Below, piece by piece: positions 43,257-52,363 of a stretch of 64,000 bases of DNA. Position 1 is the stretch's first letter. The number at the start of each line of letters is the position of its first letter. The DNA comes from Vibrio crassostreae (lineage in GTDB: Bacteria > Pseudomonadota > Gammaproteobacteria > Enterobacterales > Vibrionaceae), in NCBI RefSeq assembly GCF_024347415.1, contig NZ_AP025477.1:1736001-1800000 (forward strand), written 5' to 3'. The notes beneath the pieces are model-generated. The model worked only from the letters and a program-made list of their open reading frames with translations, had not been told where the DNA came from and ran no database searches. The position numbers and the translations under genes were made by a program.

Positions 43257-44777
43257 TTACAACTTAACTTCTTCAATGTCGCTTGGCTTCCATGTTTGGT
43301 CATACCAAGCTTCTTGAGGACCGTAGAGTCTTAGAATCGTGAACCAACCTTTACCTGGTACCGTTTCAATCCAGTTCGCTTCTTTGCCTTTTGGAGCGGT
43401 AGGGCCAAAGTACAGATCAACCGAACCATCTTTGTTTTCGATAAAATCATCGCGCTGATTATTCTTACTTGGCAGCGGTTGGCTGGTTTGCAGCTCTGAA
43501 CGTGTTTGCGTGTCGTAAGCCACAATAGACCAGAAGTTCTTAGCAGGAACATTCGCTGGAATATTCAATTTGTAGTGCTTGCCACCATCGAAATATTCAC
43601 CGTCTTTCGCTTGATCAAGCAGCGCGTATTGAGAGCCCTTTTCGATAAGCTTCAAAGCCATCGCTGGTGTATTCACTGTCGCTACATAGAAGAAGTAAGA
43701 GCGTGCATCTAGGTTGCGTCCACCTTCACCTTTGTCGACTAACCATTGGTAATCCTTGCCGATAAACGCCGTTTTCCATAGGCGGTCTTCATAGATGTAA
43801 GCCTTCTTGTCTCTTGGCTGGAAGTACAGAGATCTAGCTGTTGCATTACCAATCGCGACACCATCTTTCATCAGCTTTTTCATGCGTTCATCGGGCGCAA
43901 AAGGTTTGTTCTTTTGAATGCCAATGCTCGACATGAGTCCACGCAGCTCAGGGTCGATGAATGAAATCGGCTCTTTATCTAGCACCGTTTTAATCTCTGT
44001 GTAGAAGTGCCCGTCATTTGCATGAATGGTATTGAACGGTTTGCCACTCCCCGAGATGAACTCCATTTTTGGTTGGTCATCTTTCTTCGCTAGTGGGTAG
44101 ATTTTAAGTTTCTCTTTATAGGCTTTCACCGCGGCGTCGGTCTTGCCATCTTTAAGGAATCCGCGAGCGATGAACCAGTTGGTGTAGCTGGTCGATTGTG
44201 AAACAAAGTAGCCTTCAGGTACTTCGCCTTCGTAGCCCGGAGGAAGAATCAGGTACTTACCACCTTTGCCTTTATCTGGCCCCACGATGCCTAGGTCGGT
44301 AACAAAACGGAAAAACGCATCGTTCACCGTAGTTGGTCCCATCCCTTCTGGTACTTCAATTACGGTTGGACCATCTTTCTCAAGGTCTAGGAAAACCGAA
44401 GCATAAACGGTGTCGGTGTTGCCTGTTAAAAATAGAGGGTTTGAATCCATCAGATTATCGAACACCACCACTTGGTTTGATGATGTTGAACCTATCTCAG
44501 CATGACCAACGCGCAGTGCTTCAACCGAAGCCATTGGAATCGCATTGAGGAACACCTCTGTTGAGCGAATCGTATCTAGGTTGTCATACAGCTTTTGCGC
44601 GGTTTCAGCCGTTGGTGCACCATCTTTAAAGTTCAGCTCACCGATGCTGGTTTGCACCGTATCTGGCGTCATAATGCTTGGCGGAATATCGGTATTGTAG
44701 TTCTCAGTCGCCAGTACTTGGTGTGAGATAAAAATACTGCTCGCTAATACAATTGCTTTTAGCTTCGACGTAATCAT
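43257..44777 (-). CDS. Secreted DUF1254/DUF1214 protein
   Basis: A 506-residue protein with a signal peptide ending at 'VLA' (about residue 23). The N-terminal half has DUF1254 features ('NAIPMASVEALRVGHAEIGS', 'TGNTDTVYASVFLDLEKDGP'), and the C-terminal part is DUF1214-like ('FWSIVAYDTQTRSELQTSQP', ending in 'RLYGPQEAWYDQTWKPSDI'). Such two-domain proteins are common in marine bacteria; the biochemical function is unknown. It is monocistronic. A decayed outer-membrane protein gene lies upstream. Confidence 0.88.
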   Translation of the reverse strand: MITSKLKAIVLASSIFISHQVLATENYNTDIPPSIMTPDTVQTSIGELNFKDGAPTAETAQKLYDNLDTIRSTEVFLNAIPMASVEALRVGHAEIGSTSSNQVVVFDNLMDSNPLFLTGNTDTVYASVFLDLEKDGPTVIEVPEGMGPTTVNDAFFRFVTDLGIVGPDKGKGGKYLILPPGYEGEVPEGYFVSQSTSYTNWFIARGFLKDGKTDAAVKAYKEKLKIYPLAKKDDQPKMEFISGSGKPFNTIHANDGHFYTEIKTVLDKEPISFIDPELRGLMSSIGIQKNKPFAPDERMKKLMKDGVAIGNATARSLYFQPRDKKAYIYEDRLWKTAFIGKDYQWLVDKGEGGRNLDARSYFFYVATVNTPAMALKLIEKGSQYALLDQAKDGEYFDGGKHYKLNIPANVPAKNFWSIVAYDTQTRSELQTSQPLPSKNNQRDDFIENKDGSVDLYFGPTAPKGKEANWIETVPGKGWFTILRLYGPQEAWYDQTWKPSDIEEVKL

Positions 44778-44948
44778 GATGTCACCTTTCAGTTTCGTTT
44801 CGATGTGCTTACTTTATGCTAGTCGAAAAAACATATCTGATACGCGGCAGGCTCAAAAATGAGTCTTAAAATACGAGGGATGATCGAATTCTCTAAATTA
44901 AGGGTGTTAGTGGGTTTACTTAGGGAGTTTAAGAAGTGTTTAGTTATG

Positions 44949-44983
44949 AAAAAGCCCCTTTACTGAATCAGACTATAAAGGGG
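44949..44983 (-). terminator. Terminator of the decayed outer-membrane protein gene
   Basis: CCCCTTTA (44955-44962) pairs with TAAAGGGG (44976-44983). On the minus strand a TTTTT run follows. It lies 27 bases after the remnant's stop codon. Confidence 0.75.
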
Positions 44984-45009
44984 AGAGAGCTACCACACGA
45001 AACGGTAAA

Positions 45010-45150
45010 CTAAAAACGAAGGTTGAAACCTAGTTCGACGCTGCCATCTGAGCGCGCAGAATCATGCTGGATGACATGTTTCTGACCAAAGGTATATTTC
45101 AAATAAGGTTCCACCCATTTGGATTTGAGGGTAAAAGTAACATCTTGCGT
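45010..45150 (-). pseudogene. C-terminal remnant of an outer-membrane beta-barrel protein
   Basis: Between an upstream stop (45151-45153) and TAG (45010-45012), one frame reads TQDVTFTLKSKWVEPYLKYT, then FGQKHVIQHDSARSDGSVEL, then GFNLRF. The alternating aromatic strands and final Phe are the signature of an outer-membrane barrel; the 'VEPYLKYTFGQ' strand recalls KdgM-type oligogalacturonate porins. No start codon or upstream coding part remains. The original terminator is still in place. Confidence 0.7.
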
Positions 45151-45200
45151 TTATTATGTGGCGTTCCTAGCCGATGGGAGAAGTATATGGATTGCATAAA

Positions 45201-45234
45201 AAAGCCTCTAATCCCTTCTCGGAATAGAGGCTTT
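45201..45234 (-). terminator. Terminator of the LysR gene at 45.3-46.2 kb
   Basis: AAAGCCTCTA (45201-45210) pairs with TAGAGGCTTT (45225-45234), with a TTTTTTAT tract on the minus strand. Confidence 0.88.
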
Positions 45235-45275
45235 AACGTTGGGTTATTAATAAAGGAGAGTAAAGACGCTGATAA

Positions 45276-46199
45276 CTACTGGTTATTATTGAGTAGGTTA
45301 TCCAATATCTTTTTAAGCCACAGGGTTGTCGGACTGTTACGATGTTTGTGGTGAAAGTATGCACAAACGATAGGGTTGATATCCTTGTTGTCAAACAAGA
45401 TGTCGATGGCTCGTAAGGAGGTCTTCTTCTCTATGCCTAAAAATTTCGAGGCAGGGAACATCATATCGGAGTTTTCTACGACGTCGATAACTGCTGATGG
45501 CAGTTCCGAACGAAAGCCAATTCTTGCTTCAAGACCTTTTATTTTCAGAATTTTTTCAGCAAGCGTTTGATGGGAATTCCAGTCAATCGCAATGATAGTC
45601 GCTAATTCAAATTTGACGCCATCTTTCACTTCAATGGAGTCTTTTTTGTAAGGGTGGCCTTCTCTTAAATAGCCTTTAAAGCTGTCTTGGGCTATCGGTT
45701 GCTGTAGTAGTTCTTTGGGAGCGTGGTTAATTTCATAATTGAAACCAATCAGTACCTCATCATTAATGATGTCAGCCATTGTTGTTTTAGACCAGTTTAA
45801 TAACTGCACTTGAACATGTGGAGCTTGAGAGCGAATGGCTTTGAATAACTTACTTGATAGTGAACTGAGAAGGAAAGGAGATAACGCTAACTTGAGGGGC
45901 CCGCGTAGTTCACTAGGGTTGAATTCATTACTATTATTGAGTGCTAAAGAAAGATCATCCAAGATTGGCGAAATACTCTCGGCGAGCATATTGGCATGCT
46001 CAGTTGCACGTAATCCGTGGTGCGTTTTTACAAATAGCTCATCGTCGAAATGATCGCGCAATCTTTGTAGAGCTTTACTGATCGCCGGTTGAGATACGAA
46101 CAAGCGTTCGGATGCTTTTCGCATATTTCGCTCTTGATGCAAAATGATAAAAGTCCGTAATAAATTCAAATCCAAGTTGGAGAAGAGATCCTTTGCCAT
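45276..46199 (-). CDS. LysR-family regulator
   Basis: A 307-residue regulator. 'LDLNLLRTFIILHQERNMRK' and 'FVSQPAISKALQRLRDHFDD' are the winged-helix region, of the LeuO/NodD-like subgroup. The effector domain runs from about 93 to 300. No gene faces its start, so the target is unclear; the decayed porin gene next to its end may have been one. Confidence 0.9.
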   Translation of the reverse strand: MAKDLFSNLDLNLLRTFIILHQERNMRKASERLFVSQPAISKALQRLRDHFDDELFVKTHHGLRATEHANMLAESISPILDDLSLALNNSNEFNPSELRGPLKLALSPFLLSSLSSKLFKAIRSQAPHVQVQLLNWSKTTMADIINDEVLIGFNYEINHAPKELLQQPIAQDSFKGYLREGHPYKKDSIEVKDGVKFELATIIAIDWNSHQTLAEKILKIKGLEARIGFRSELPSAVIDVVENSDMMFPASKFLGIEKKTSLRAIDILFDNKDINPIVCAYFHHKHRNSPTTLWLKKILDNLLNNNQ

Positions 46200-46293
46200 A
46201 GTCAGTACCTAAAGTTATGAGTGATTTAATATTAAGGTGACACTCACGTCAGAACAAATAGAATATTTGTATAGTTAAGAGGCAGATAAAACA

Positions 46294-46314
46294 AAACCCG
46301 CACTTGGCGGGTTT
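46294..46314 (-). terminator. Terminator of the EamA gene at 46.3-47.2 kb
   Basis: AAACCCGC (46294-46301) pairs with GCGGGTTT (46307-46314), followed on the minus strand by TGTTTTA. Confidence 0.8.
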
Positions 46315-46336
46315 ATTAGTAACACTCTAAATCTAT

Positions 46337-47230
46337 TTACTGCGTAACGGGTTTGACCGCTTTGGTTTGTCTTACTGCAAGGATAAGTTGCGGTAGTAGT
46401 GACATCACGATCATGCCTGTCATCAGTGAATACTGTACTGGAGTAAAGGATTCACCCATTAACACCATACCTGTCACGATGCCAGCAACAGGGTTAGCGA
46501 TGCCACCGAAGGTGAAATCAACCACAGACATGCGTTGTAGCAACCACACATACATGCCGTAACCAAGCGCCGTATTCAGCCCAATTACCCACAATAGACC
46601 CATAGCGTTGCGAGTATCGAAATGAGTGACGGCATTAACATAAGGTTGTGGGTCAATGAACGCATGAACGCCAGACGCGACAGACAAAATCGTACCGCCT
46701 AAAATCAGCTGCCACGTTAATACCTTCCACCAGTGCATGCGATTACCCAGTGATTTGGTAATGCTGCTGCCGATAACGATACACATTATCGCAGCGAACA
46801 TGGCACCCAAACCGATAGGGTTCAGTGCGATTTGACTTGGGTTGAACAGAATCCACGCTAAGGTGATCAAGCCAATACCAGACAGGGCTTGAATTAGGTG
46901 CGGGCGCTGCTTTTTCACTACCCAATGGAAGATCATCGCGAACACCGGTACAGAGATCATACCCACGCCAGAAATCGCTGAAGGCAACGTTAGTGCCATC
47001 ACGAAGATCAGGCCAAAGAAGGTCGCAATATTGATAAGGCCCAATGTGAAAATGATCTGCCACTCGCCTTTTTTAGGCAGTGTCGGTTTTACTGCTAGCA
47101 ATAACAAACCAGCAGGTAACGCACGCAAAGCACCCAATAATAATGGTGGCCACTCCTGTAGCGTAAATTGCGTCACTGCATAGGTTGTTCCCCAGAAGAA
47201 CGCGGGGATCATTGCTAATAATATGTTCAT
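46337..47230 (-). CDS. EamA/DMT-family transporter
   Basis: A 297-residue ten-helix exporter-type protein with two EamA repeats, starting 'MNILLAMIPAFFWGTTYAVT'. 'LINIATFFGLIFVMALTLPS' and 'PVAGIVTGMVLMGESFTPVQ' are typical. It is divergent from a MarR regulator, with two matching operator-like sequences in the 124-base gap. Such MarR/EamA pairs often form small drug- or metabolite-responsive export units. Confidence 0.9.
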   Translation of the reverse strand: MNILLAMIPAFFWGTTYAVTQFTLQEWPPLLLGALRALPAGLLLLAVKPTLPKKGEWQIIFTLGLINIATFFGLIFVMALTLPSAISGVGMISVPVFAMIFHWVVKKQRPHLIQALSGIGLITLAWILFNPSQIALNPIGLGAMFAAIMCIVIGSSITKSLGNRMHWWKVLTWQLILGGTILSVASGVHAFIDPQPYVNAVTHFDTRNAMGLLWVIGLNTALGYGMYVWLLQRMSVVDFTFGGIANPVAGIVTGMVLMGESFTPVQYSLMTGMIVMSLLPQLILAVRQTKAVKPVTQ

Positions 47231-47236
47231 TTAAAA

Positions 47237-47254
47237 TATCTTTACGTTAAGATA
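47237..47254. promoter_or_regulatory. Palindrome 1, candidate MarR operator
   Basis: TATCTTTACGTTAAGATA is an 18-bp palindrome with one mismatched pair. It is seven bases from the EamA start codon. Confidence 0.65.
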
Positions 47255-47296
47255 ACTATTGTGTGAACTGTATACTGAGAACTAGTGGTTGTAAAG

Positions 47297-47314
47297 TATC
47301 TTTATGTTAAACTA
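47297..47314. promoter_or_regulatory. Palindrome 2, candidate MarR operator
   Basis: TATCTTTATGTTAAACTA shares 14 of 18 bases or more with the site 60 bases upstream, centre to centre. It lies about 40 bases before the MarR start. Confidence 0.6.
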
Positions 47315-47354
47315 GTTTGAAGTAATCAAGACTAATAACGGAGCGAGATTGCAA

Positions 47355-47837
47355 ATGGATGCTATCGACCGCGTAGTAGAGCAATGGGCAAAGGAAAAGC
47401 CTGAGCTAGAAACTGAGCCTATGGCTATGATGGGCCGGATTATGCGTATTGCCAAGTATATGGAGACTCAGGTTGCCGAGCTTCATAAAAAATACGACAT
47501 GAAACTCGGCGAGTTTGATGTGCTAGCCACCTTGCGACGTTCTGGAAAGCCTTACCGACTCACTCCCTCAGAGCTGATAGGTTCGATGATGCTGACATCA
47601 GGTGCGATGACCAATCGCCTTGATAAACTGGAAGCCAAAGGGCTGATCAGCCGTGAGCACAGTAAAGAAGACAGACGCAGTGTGAGTGTTCAGCTAACCA
47701 AAGATGGTCTGATTCTGATTGACCAAATGATGACTGAGCATGTCGAAATGCAGAAAAAGCTGGTTAAATCTCTGTCTGCGAGCCAGAAGAAGAACACCAA
47801 CCAACTGCTAAAAACATGGTTGAGCGCTTACGAGTAA
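47355..47837 (+). CDS. MarR-family regulator
   Basis: A 160-residue MarR-type protein. The winged helix includes 'LGEFDVLATLRRSGKPYRLT', the recognition helix 'LMLTSGAMTNRLDKLEAKGL', and the wing 'SREHSKEDRRSVSVQLTKDG'. The ATG at 47355 is preferred to a TTG two codons earlier, based on GAG seven bases upstream. It faces the EamA exporter and probably represses it and itself through the paired palindromes. Confidence 0.92.
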   Translation: MDAIDRVVEQWAKEKPELETEPMAMMGRIMRIAKYMETQVAELHKKYDMKLGEFDVLATLRRSGKPYRLTPSELIGSMMLTSGAMTNRLDKLEAKGLISREHSKEDRRSVSVQLTKDGLILIDQMMTEHVEMQKKLVKSLSASQKKNTNQLLKTWLSAYE

Positions 47838-47895
47838 CCGACTTGTTGAATCAGGTTACTGAACGTAGTGAATTGAACGAGCTTAATTTGATATG

Positions 47896-47926
47896 AAAAC
47901 CGAAGTGATGAACTTCGGTTTTTTTG
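47896..47926 (+). terminator. Terminator of the MarR gene
   Basis: AACCGAAGT (47898-47906) pairs with ACTTCGGTT (47912-47920), with seven T. Confidence 0.92.
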
Positions 47927-48112
47927 TGTCTTCAATTTGGTGTCGCGCTATTTAGTATCTGTTAATTTGGGAACGGCACTGAGCCAGAAAACCGAACAAG
48001 TTCCATCGATGTAATTCAATATTTTAGGACATCCTATTTAAGACTTCCCGTTATCAATAGATGCCACCCATCAGTATATTTCTCGTATTCCCACAATACA
48101 GAGATTACTGAA

Positions 48113-48415
48113 ATGAAACTTAAAATAGCCCTTAGCGCAGCACTACTAGTGACGTCATTTGCATCCCACGCAGAGTTGAAAATGTCGATCAACGAACAAA
48201 CCAATGGCGTCGTCGTCACGGTTTATCAAGATGGAGAACGCGTTCCTAACGCTCAGGTCGTCACCAATATTCGTGGGCAACAAGTGACAGAAACATCAGA
48301 CAGAGGGCAAGCATTTTTCTACAAGGGAAATATCCCGAGAGTGTACCAATTTGAAGCAACTACAGATCAAGGCGAGAGTGTCCAACAAAGCCGATTCATT
48401 GGACGAGATAAATAG
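48113..48415 (+). CDS. Small secreted protein, unknown function
   Basis: A 100-residue protein with a clear signal peptide (cleavage after 'SHA', about residue 20) and a mature part of about 80 residues. The mature part looks like one small beta-sandwich: 'GVVVTVYQDGERVPNAQVVT', then 'TSDRGQAFFYKGNIPRVYQF'. That pattern resembles carboxypeptidase-regulatory-like or SRPBCC-free Ig-like add-on domains. No partner gene is evident; it is convergent with a LysR gene. Confidence 0.7.
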   Translation: MKLKIALSAALLVTSFASHAELKMSINEQTNGVVVTVYQDGERVPNAQVVTNIRGQQVTETSDRGQAFFYKGNIPRVYQFEATTDQGESVQQSRFIGRDK

Positions 48416-48443
48416 ATTTTCGGAGTGTCTTAATAGAATCGAA

Positions 48444-49349
48444 CTAGTGAGTTTGAGCCGACGCTCTCCAGCACTTTTCTAACTTTTTCAAAGCGAGTGT
48501 TTTGGCTTTTCCCATGTTGCCTATTTGCCACGCGAGCACGATATCAACGGTTCTTGCGTGGCCAATTTCCACTAAACTTCCGGCTTCTAACTCGGCGCTT
48601 ATAAGCTGTTTAGGCAGGGTACCGATACCAAGGTTACGTTGAATTGCCGTTAACTTACTGCTCATTGAACTGACCGTACTGGTTTTCTGATTCAATAAAA
48701 TATTTTTAGTGGTCTTAGGCGCTGATTTGGCAGTATCTGCGACTGCGATGATCGTGTGTCCCCGACGAGTTGATTCACTGAGCGGATTCGGCTCGCTTAA
48801 AATGGGAGCATTTTTCGCGGCGACCCAGATCATCTCTACGCTGCCGATGGTTTTAATGTTCACGGTATTCGGTAGCTCGATATTGGGCATCGATGAGATG
48901 AGAATATCTGCTTTTCCTGAGATTAACGCTTCCCAGCCTCCCGACAAAATATCCTCTTGGACATACAGTTGCGTGCTGCATTCCGTTGCCATATCTGCGA
49001 TTAATGACAACGCAATGTCTTGTCCGATAATGCCGTCATAGGAAACAAACAGTTCGCTTTCCCAACCGCTGGAGAAACGTTGTACTTGGTTTATGAGTTC
49101 ATCTGATCCCGCGAGCAACTGGCGACCATTTTCCACCAACATTTGTCCTACTTGAGTAAATACGGCTCTGTGTCCTGAACGATCTAAAATCAAGATACCG
49201 AGATCCTCTTCCAACTTTTGAATCTGATAACTCAATGCAGAAACGGATCGATTGAGATGCGCAGAGGCTGCGGAAAACGTTCCTTCACGCTGTAGAACAT
49301 CCAGTATTTGTAAGGTATCGAGCGGCAGTGTTTTCTTCAGAGTCTTCAT
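48444..49349 (-). CDS. LysR-family regulator
   Basis: A 301-residue regulator. 'LDVLQREGTFSAASAHLNRS' and 'ALSYQIQKLEEDLGILILDR' form the DNA-binding region. The effector domain spans about 92-295. It is divergent from the DoxX gene, with a 203-base gap, so control of doxX is plausible. Confidence 0.9.
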   Translation of the reverse strand: MKTLKKTLPLDTLQILDVLQREGTFSAASAHLNRSVSALSYQIQKLEEDLGILILDRSGHRAVFTQVGQMLVENGRQLLAGSDELINQVQRFSSGWESELFVSYDGIIGQDIALSLIADMATECSTQLYVQEDILSGGWEALISGKADILISSMPNIELPNTVNIKTIGSVEMIWVAAKNAPILSEPNPLSESTRRGHTIIAVADTAKSAPKTTKNILLNQKTSTVSSMSSKLTAIQRNLGIGTLPKQLISAELEAGSLVEIGHARTVDIVLAWQIGNMGKAKTLALKKLEKCWRASAQTH

Positions 49350-49552
49350 AAAATCAATAAAAATTAGGCAAGTGTTCCAGTGAGCTTAAGGTAATGGTAA
49401 CAGTAATAGGGCTTTTTAATCTTCGGTTTTAGCCAGTAATTTGTATGCGAGTATGTCTACTAAAATTTCAAACAAGTTGTTCTATTTTTCTCGTTATCAT
49501 CTTAATGCCAAGTCGAATAACCTACGTGTAAATTTTTAAGAAGGCTTAGTAT

Positions 49553-49990
49553 ATGAACACCAGATGGAACGACACATTGACTTTTCTCGCTCGTATTTTA
49601 TTAGCTTACTTGTTTATTCAAGCGGGGTGGGGAAAGTTATTTAGCTATGAAGGAACGGCGGGATACATGGCGTCTCAAGGCGTCAGCGCTCATTTTTTAC
49701 CTTTAGTTATCCTACTTGAACTTGGTGGCGGGCTTGCGATTCTAGCTGGGTTTATGACTCGCTTTACTGCGCTATCGATTGCATTTTTCTCTTTGGTTTC
49801 TGGTGTCATGTTTCACTTCGACCCAAGTTCATCGGGTCAAATGATTAACTTCTACAAAAACTTCTCTGTTGCTGGTGGGTATCTGGCTTTAGCGGCTCTA
49901 GGGGCAGGATCGTTTAGTGTTGATTACTGGTTGTCTAACAAGCTGAAGCAAGACACAAAATGGACGCGCTTAATGGTTCTTGTACGTTAG
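49553..49990 (+). CDS. DoxX-family membrane protein
   Basis: A 145-residue protein with four membrane helices. The DoxX pattern is visible in 'FLARILLAYLFIQAGWGKLF', 'LPLVILLELGGGLAILAGFM' and 'VAGGYLALAALGAGSFSVDY'. DoxX proteins are linked to thiol or oxidative stress handling in some bacteria; the role here is unknown. AAGAAGG precedes the ATG with eight-base spacing. It has a strong terminator. Confidence 0.9.
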   Translation: MNTRWNDTLTFLARILLAYLFIQAGWGKLFSYEGTAGYMASQGVSAHFLPLVILLELGGGLAILAGFMTRFTALSIAFFSLVSGVMFHFDPSSSGQMINFYKNFSVAGGYLALAALGAGSFSVDYWLSNKLKQDTKWTRLMVLVR

Positions 49991-50045
49991 TGCTCTTTGT
50001 CTAATCACACGTTATTCGTTAGTGTGGTTGGCGCAACTTATGAAT

Positions 50046-50079
50046 AAAAAAACCGAAGCTATCTGGCTTCGGTTTTTTT
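50046..50079. terminator. Bidirectional terminator between doxX and the GlcG-like gene
   Basis: AACCGAAGC (50051-50059) pairs with GCTTCGGTT (50066-50074), with T runs on both strands. Confidence 0.92.
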
Positions 50080-50118
50080 GTTCCTGTCTAAGAATTTCAA
50101 GTACAGAGAGTTAGCGAG

Positions 50119-50559
50119 TTAAGCTTGTAGCATCTCGTCACTGAATAGTTCTGCACAACCAATGCCATTAATGGCGCAGCTTTCATCGATGTCTGAGATG
50201 TCACCGCTCACGCCGATAGCACCCAGTACGGTTTTATCCTTGTCTCGAATCAGTAGTCCCCCTGGAACAGGTACCATGTTTCCGTGTGCGAGCACGTTTA
50301 CGGCGGAGATGAATGCTGGTCGGTTGTCAGCATCTTGGGCGAGTTTTCTAGAGGAACAACCCAGTGCGAGTGCCCCCCACGCTTTAGCAATCGCGATGTC
50401 TGGTCGCATCATGCTAGAGCCATCTTGACGTTGCAGAGAAATCAGCTTGCCACCGCTGTCTAAGACGGCGACCGTCAAAGGTTCTGTGTGGATCTTGTTT
50501 CCTGCTTTTAAGGTTCCATCGATGATGGTTAACGCTTGTTGTAGAGTCAAACTTCCCAT
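50119..50559 (-). CDS. GlcG/HbpS-family protein
   Basis: A 146-residue protein of the GlcG/HbpS (PduO C-terminal-like) family. Features: 'LTVAVLDSGGKLISLQRQDG', 'RPDIAIAKAWGALALGCSS' and 'VPVPGGLLIRDKDKTVLGAI', then 'GVSGDISDIDESCA'. The start at 50559 (MGSLTLQQAL) has AGGAG five bases upstream; upstream starts add unrelated residues. It follows malate synthase on the same strand after 103 bases. E. coli likewise has glcG beside the malate synthase gene glcB in the glycolate operon, so the pairing is meaningful though GlcG's role is unsettled. Confidence 0.88.
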   Translation of the reverse strand: MGSLTLQQALTIIDGTLKAGNKIHTEPLTVAVLDSGGKLISLQRQDGSSMMRPDIAIAKAWGALALGCSSRKLAQDADNRPAFISAVNVLAHGNMVPVPGGLLIRDKDKTVLGAIGVSGDISDIDESCAINGIGCAELFSDEMLQA

Positions 50560-50652
50560 GTTATCTCCTAGTTTTTCAAGGGGCATACGTACCAAGCTTA
50601 GCCAGCCAATCATTACTCTTGTTTGTGAATATCATTGACTGATTCAGATCGG

Positions 50653-50679
50653 TACAAGAGTCCTAACTGGACTCTTGTA
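50653..50679. terminator. Inverted repeat at the end of the malate synthase gene
   Basis: A perfect 11-bp stem TACAAGAGTCC (50653-50663) and GGACTCTTGTA (50669-50679) overlaps the malate synthase stop codon. There is no U tract, so it may tune expression of the GlcG-like gene downstream. Confidence 0.5.
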
Positions 50680-52288
50680 ATAGCCCATAGCTGGGTAAAG
50701 TTAGGAAGGCAGCGAACTTTTCGGCTGTAGAAAGTTGATAGAAAAGATCAGCTGTCTCTTCAAATCGACCTGCTGTATAGCGCGAGTCACCGACTTCATG
50801 TTTTATTGTGTCTAACTCTTGGTAAAGCCAAGAGTGGAACAGTTGTTTGGTAAAGGTTTGGCCGTCATCAAGCGTGACGCCGTGGTGGATCCATTGCCAG
50901 ATGTTGGCTCTTGAGATCTCTGCGGTGGCGGCATCTTCCATAAGGCCGTAGATAGGTACACAACCGTAGCCTTGAATCCAAGCCTCGATGTAATAAAGCG
51001 CAATACGGATATTCTTGCGCACACCGGCTTCGTCGCGGCTGCCTTCACAAGGTTTTAGCAACGAGTCGGCATTGATTACATGCTCCGGGCTTTGAAAATC
51101 CATTTGGTTTACTTTGCCATCTAAGTGCTTATCAAAGATCGACATTGCCAAATCAACCAGTGCAGGGTGCGCGACCCATGTGCCATCGTGTCCGTTCTGA
51201 GATTCTCTTTGCTTATCTTCGATTACCTTGGCGGTTACACGTGCCATTTCTTGCGGATCTTTCGCTGGAATAAAAGCCGACATACCACCCATCGCCAGTG
51301 CACCGCGAGCATGACAAGTACGCACTAACAACTGGCTGTAGGCATTTAGGAACTCTTGATCCATACCGATCCCGTGGCGGTCAGGCAGGATGCGGTCTTT
51401 ATGGTTTTTCAGCGTTTTGATGTAGCTGAAGATGTAATCCCAACGGCCACAGTTCATTGCCACGATATGATCACGCATTGCGTACAAGATCTCTTCCATT
51501 TGGAATACTGCTGGAAGTGTCTCAATCAAAACCGTCGCACGAATGGTGCCTTTGGGCACGTGGAAATAGTTTTCGGTGAAGCTGAAAATATCGTCCCACC
51601 ACTGTGCTTCTTCCATACTCTCAAGTTTGGGAATGTAGTAGTAAACCCCTAAACCTTGTTGTGCTCGTGATTGATAGTTGTGGAAAAAGTACAAGGCGAA
51701 GTCCATCAAGCAACCGCCGATAGGCTGATTGTTGAATTGGATGGATTGCTCAGGAAGGTGGATCCCTCGTGGGCGTGCGATCAGCAGTGCAGGATCGTCG
51801 TTTAATTGGTAACGCTTCTGCTTCTTCTCATCGAAATAACTAATGGTGCCAAGGTTGGCATCTCTTAGGTTGATTTGCCCTTCGACCATGTTGGCCCAAG
51901 TAGGAGAAGACGCATCTTCAAAGCAGCACATGAAGACTTTCGCGCCTGAGTTTAGCGCGTTGATCACCATCTTTCTTTCGATAGGCCCGGTGATCTCTAC
52001 TCGGCGATCCAGCAATTCTGGTGGCGGTGTCGCCACTTTCCACTCTTTATTCTGGCGAATGGAAATGGTGTCTTTTCTAAAATTGGGTAACTCACCCTCG
52101 TCATATTGAGCTTGTTTTACGTCGCGGCCACTTAGCAGGGTATGACGGCGATCTCCAAACTTATTGACGAGAGCTTCTAAGAATTTTAATGCATCTTTAG
52201 ACAAGATCTCTTTGTACTCGGAGTTGTCCATCTTCCCAAGTACCTGCATACATTGTACTTCTTCTCTCTCTTTTACGTCATTCATCAT
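50663..52288 (-). CDS. aceB: Malate synthase A
   Basis: A 541-residue class A malate synthase, which condenses glyoxylate with acetyl-CoA to malate in the cytoplasm. Family blocks: 'ALNSGAKVFMCCFEDASSPT', 'GLGVYYYIPKLESMEEAQWW', 'MNCGRWDYIFSYIK' and 'GLMEDAATAEISRANIWQW', with the catalytic Asp in 'MEDAATAE'. The start at 52288 has AGGAG six bases upstream. No isocitrate lyase gene is adjacent; instead it faces glyoxylate carboligase, so it works here as an outlet for glyoxylate from another source. The divergent region holds TTGTATACAA palindromes. Confidence 0.95.
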   Translation of the reverse strand: MMNDVKEREEVQCMQVLGKMDNSEYKEILSKDALKFLEALVNKFGDRRHTLLSGRDVKQAQYDEGELPNFRKDTISIRQNKEWKVATPPPELLDRRVEITGPIERKMVINALNSGAKVFMCCFEDASSPTWANMVEGQINLRDANLGTISYFDEKKQKRYQLNDDPALLIARPRGIHLPEQSIQFNNQPIGGCLMDFALYFFHNYQSRAQQGLGVYYYIPKLESMEEAQWWDDIFSFTENYFHVPKGTIRATVLIETLPAVFQMEEILYAMRDHIVAMNCGRWDYIFSYIKTLKNHKDRILPDRHGIGMDQEFLNAYSQLLVRTCHARGALAMGGMSAFIPAKDPQEMARVTAKVIEDKQRESQNGHDGTWVAHPALVDLAMSIFDKHLDGKVNQMDFQSPEHVINADSLLKPCEGSRDEAGVRKNIRIALYYIEAWIQGYGCVPIYGLMEDAATAEISRANIWQWIHHGVTLDDGQTFTKQLFHSWLYQELDTIKHEVGDSRYTAGRFEETADLFYQLSTAEKFAAFLTLPSYGLLQESS

Positions 52289-52315
52289 TCTTGTCTCCTT
52301 TAAACAATACGATGT

Positions 52316-52333
52316 CACTTTGTATACAAAGTG
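52316..52333. promoter_or_regulatory. 18-bp perfect palindrome upstream of aceB
   Basis: CACTTTGTATACAAAGTG, with the core TTGTATACAA. It lies 28 bases before the malate synthase start. The same core recurs upstream of gcl. Such cores are common for GntR/FadR-type regulators; the actual regulator is not identified. Confidence 0.65.
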
Positions 52334-52363
52334 CTCTTTTTAAGGGTATTTATATTGTAGAAA

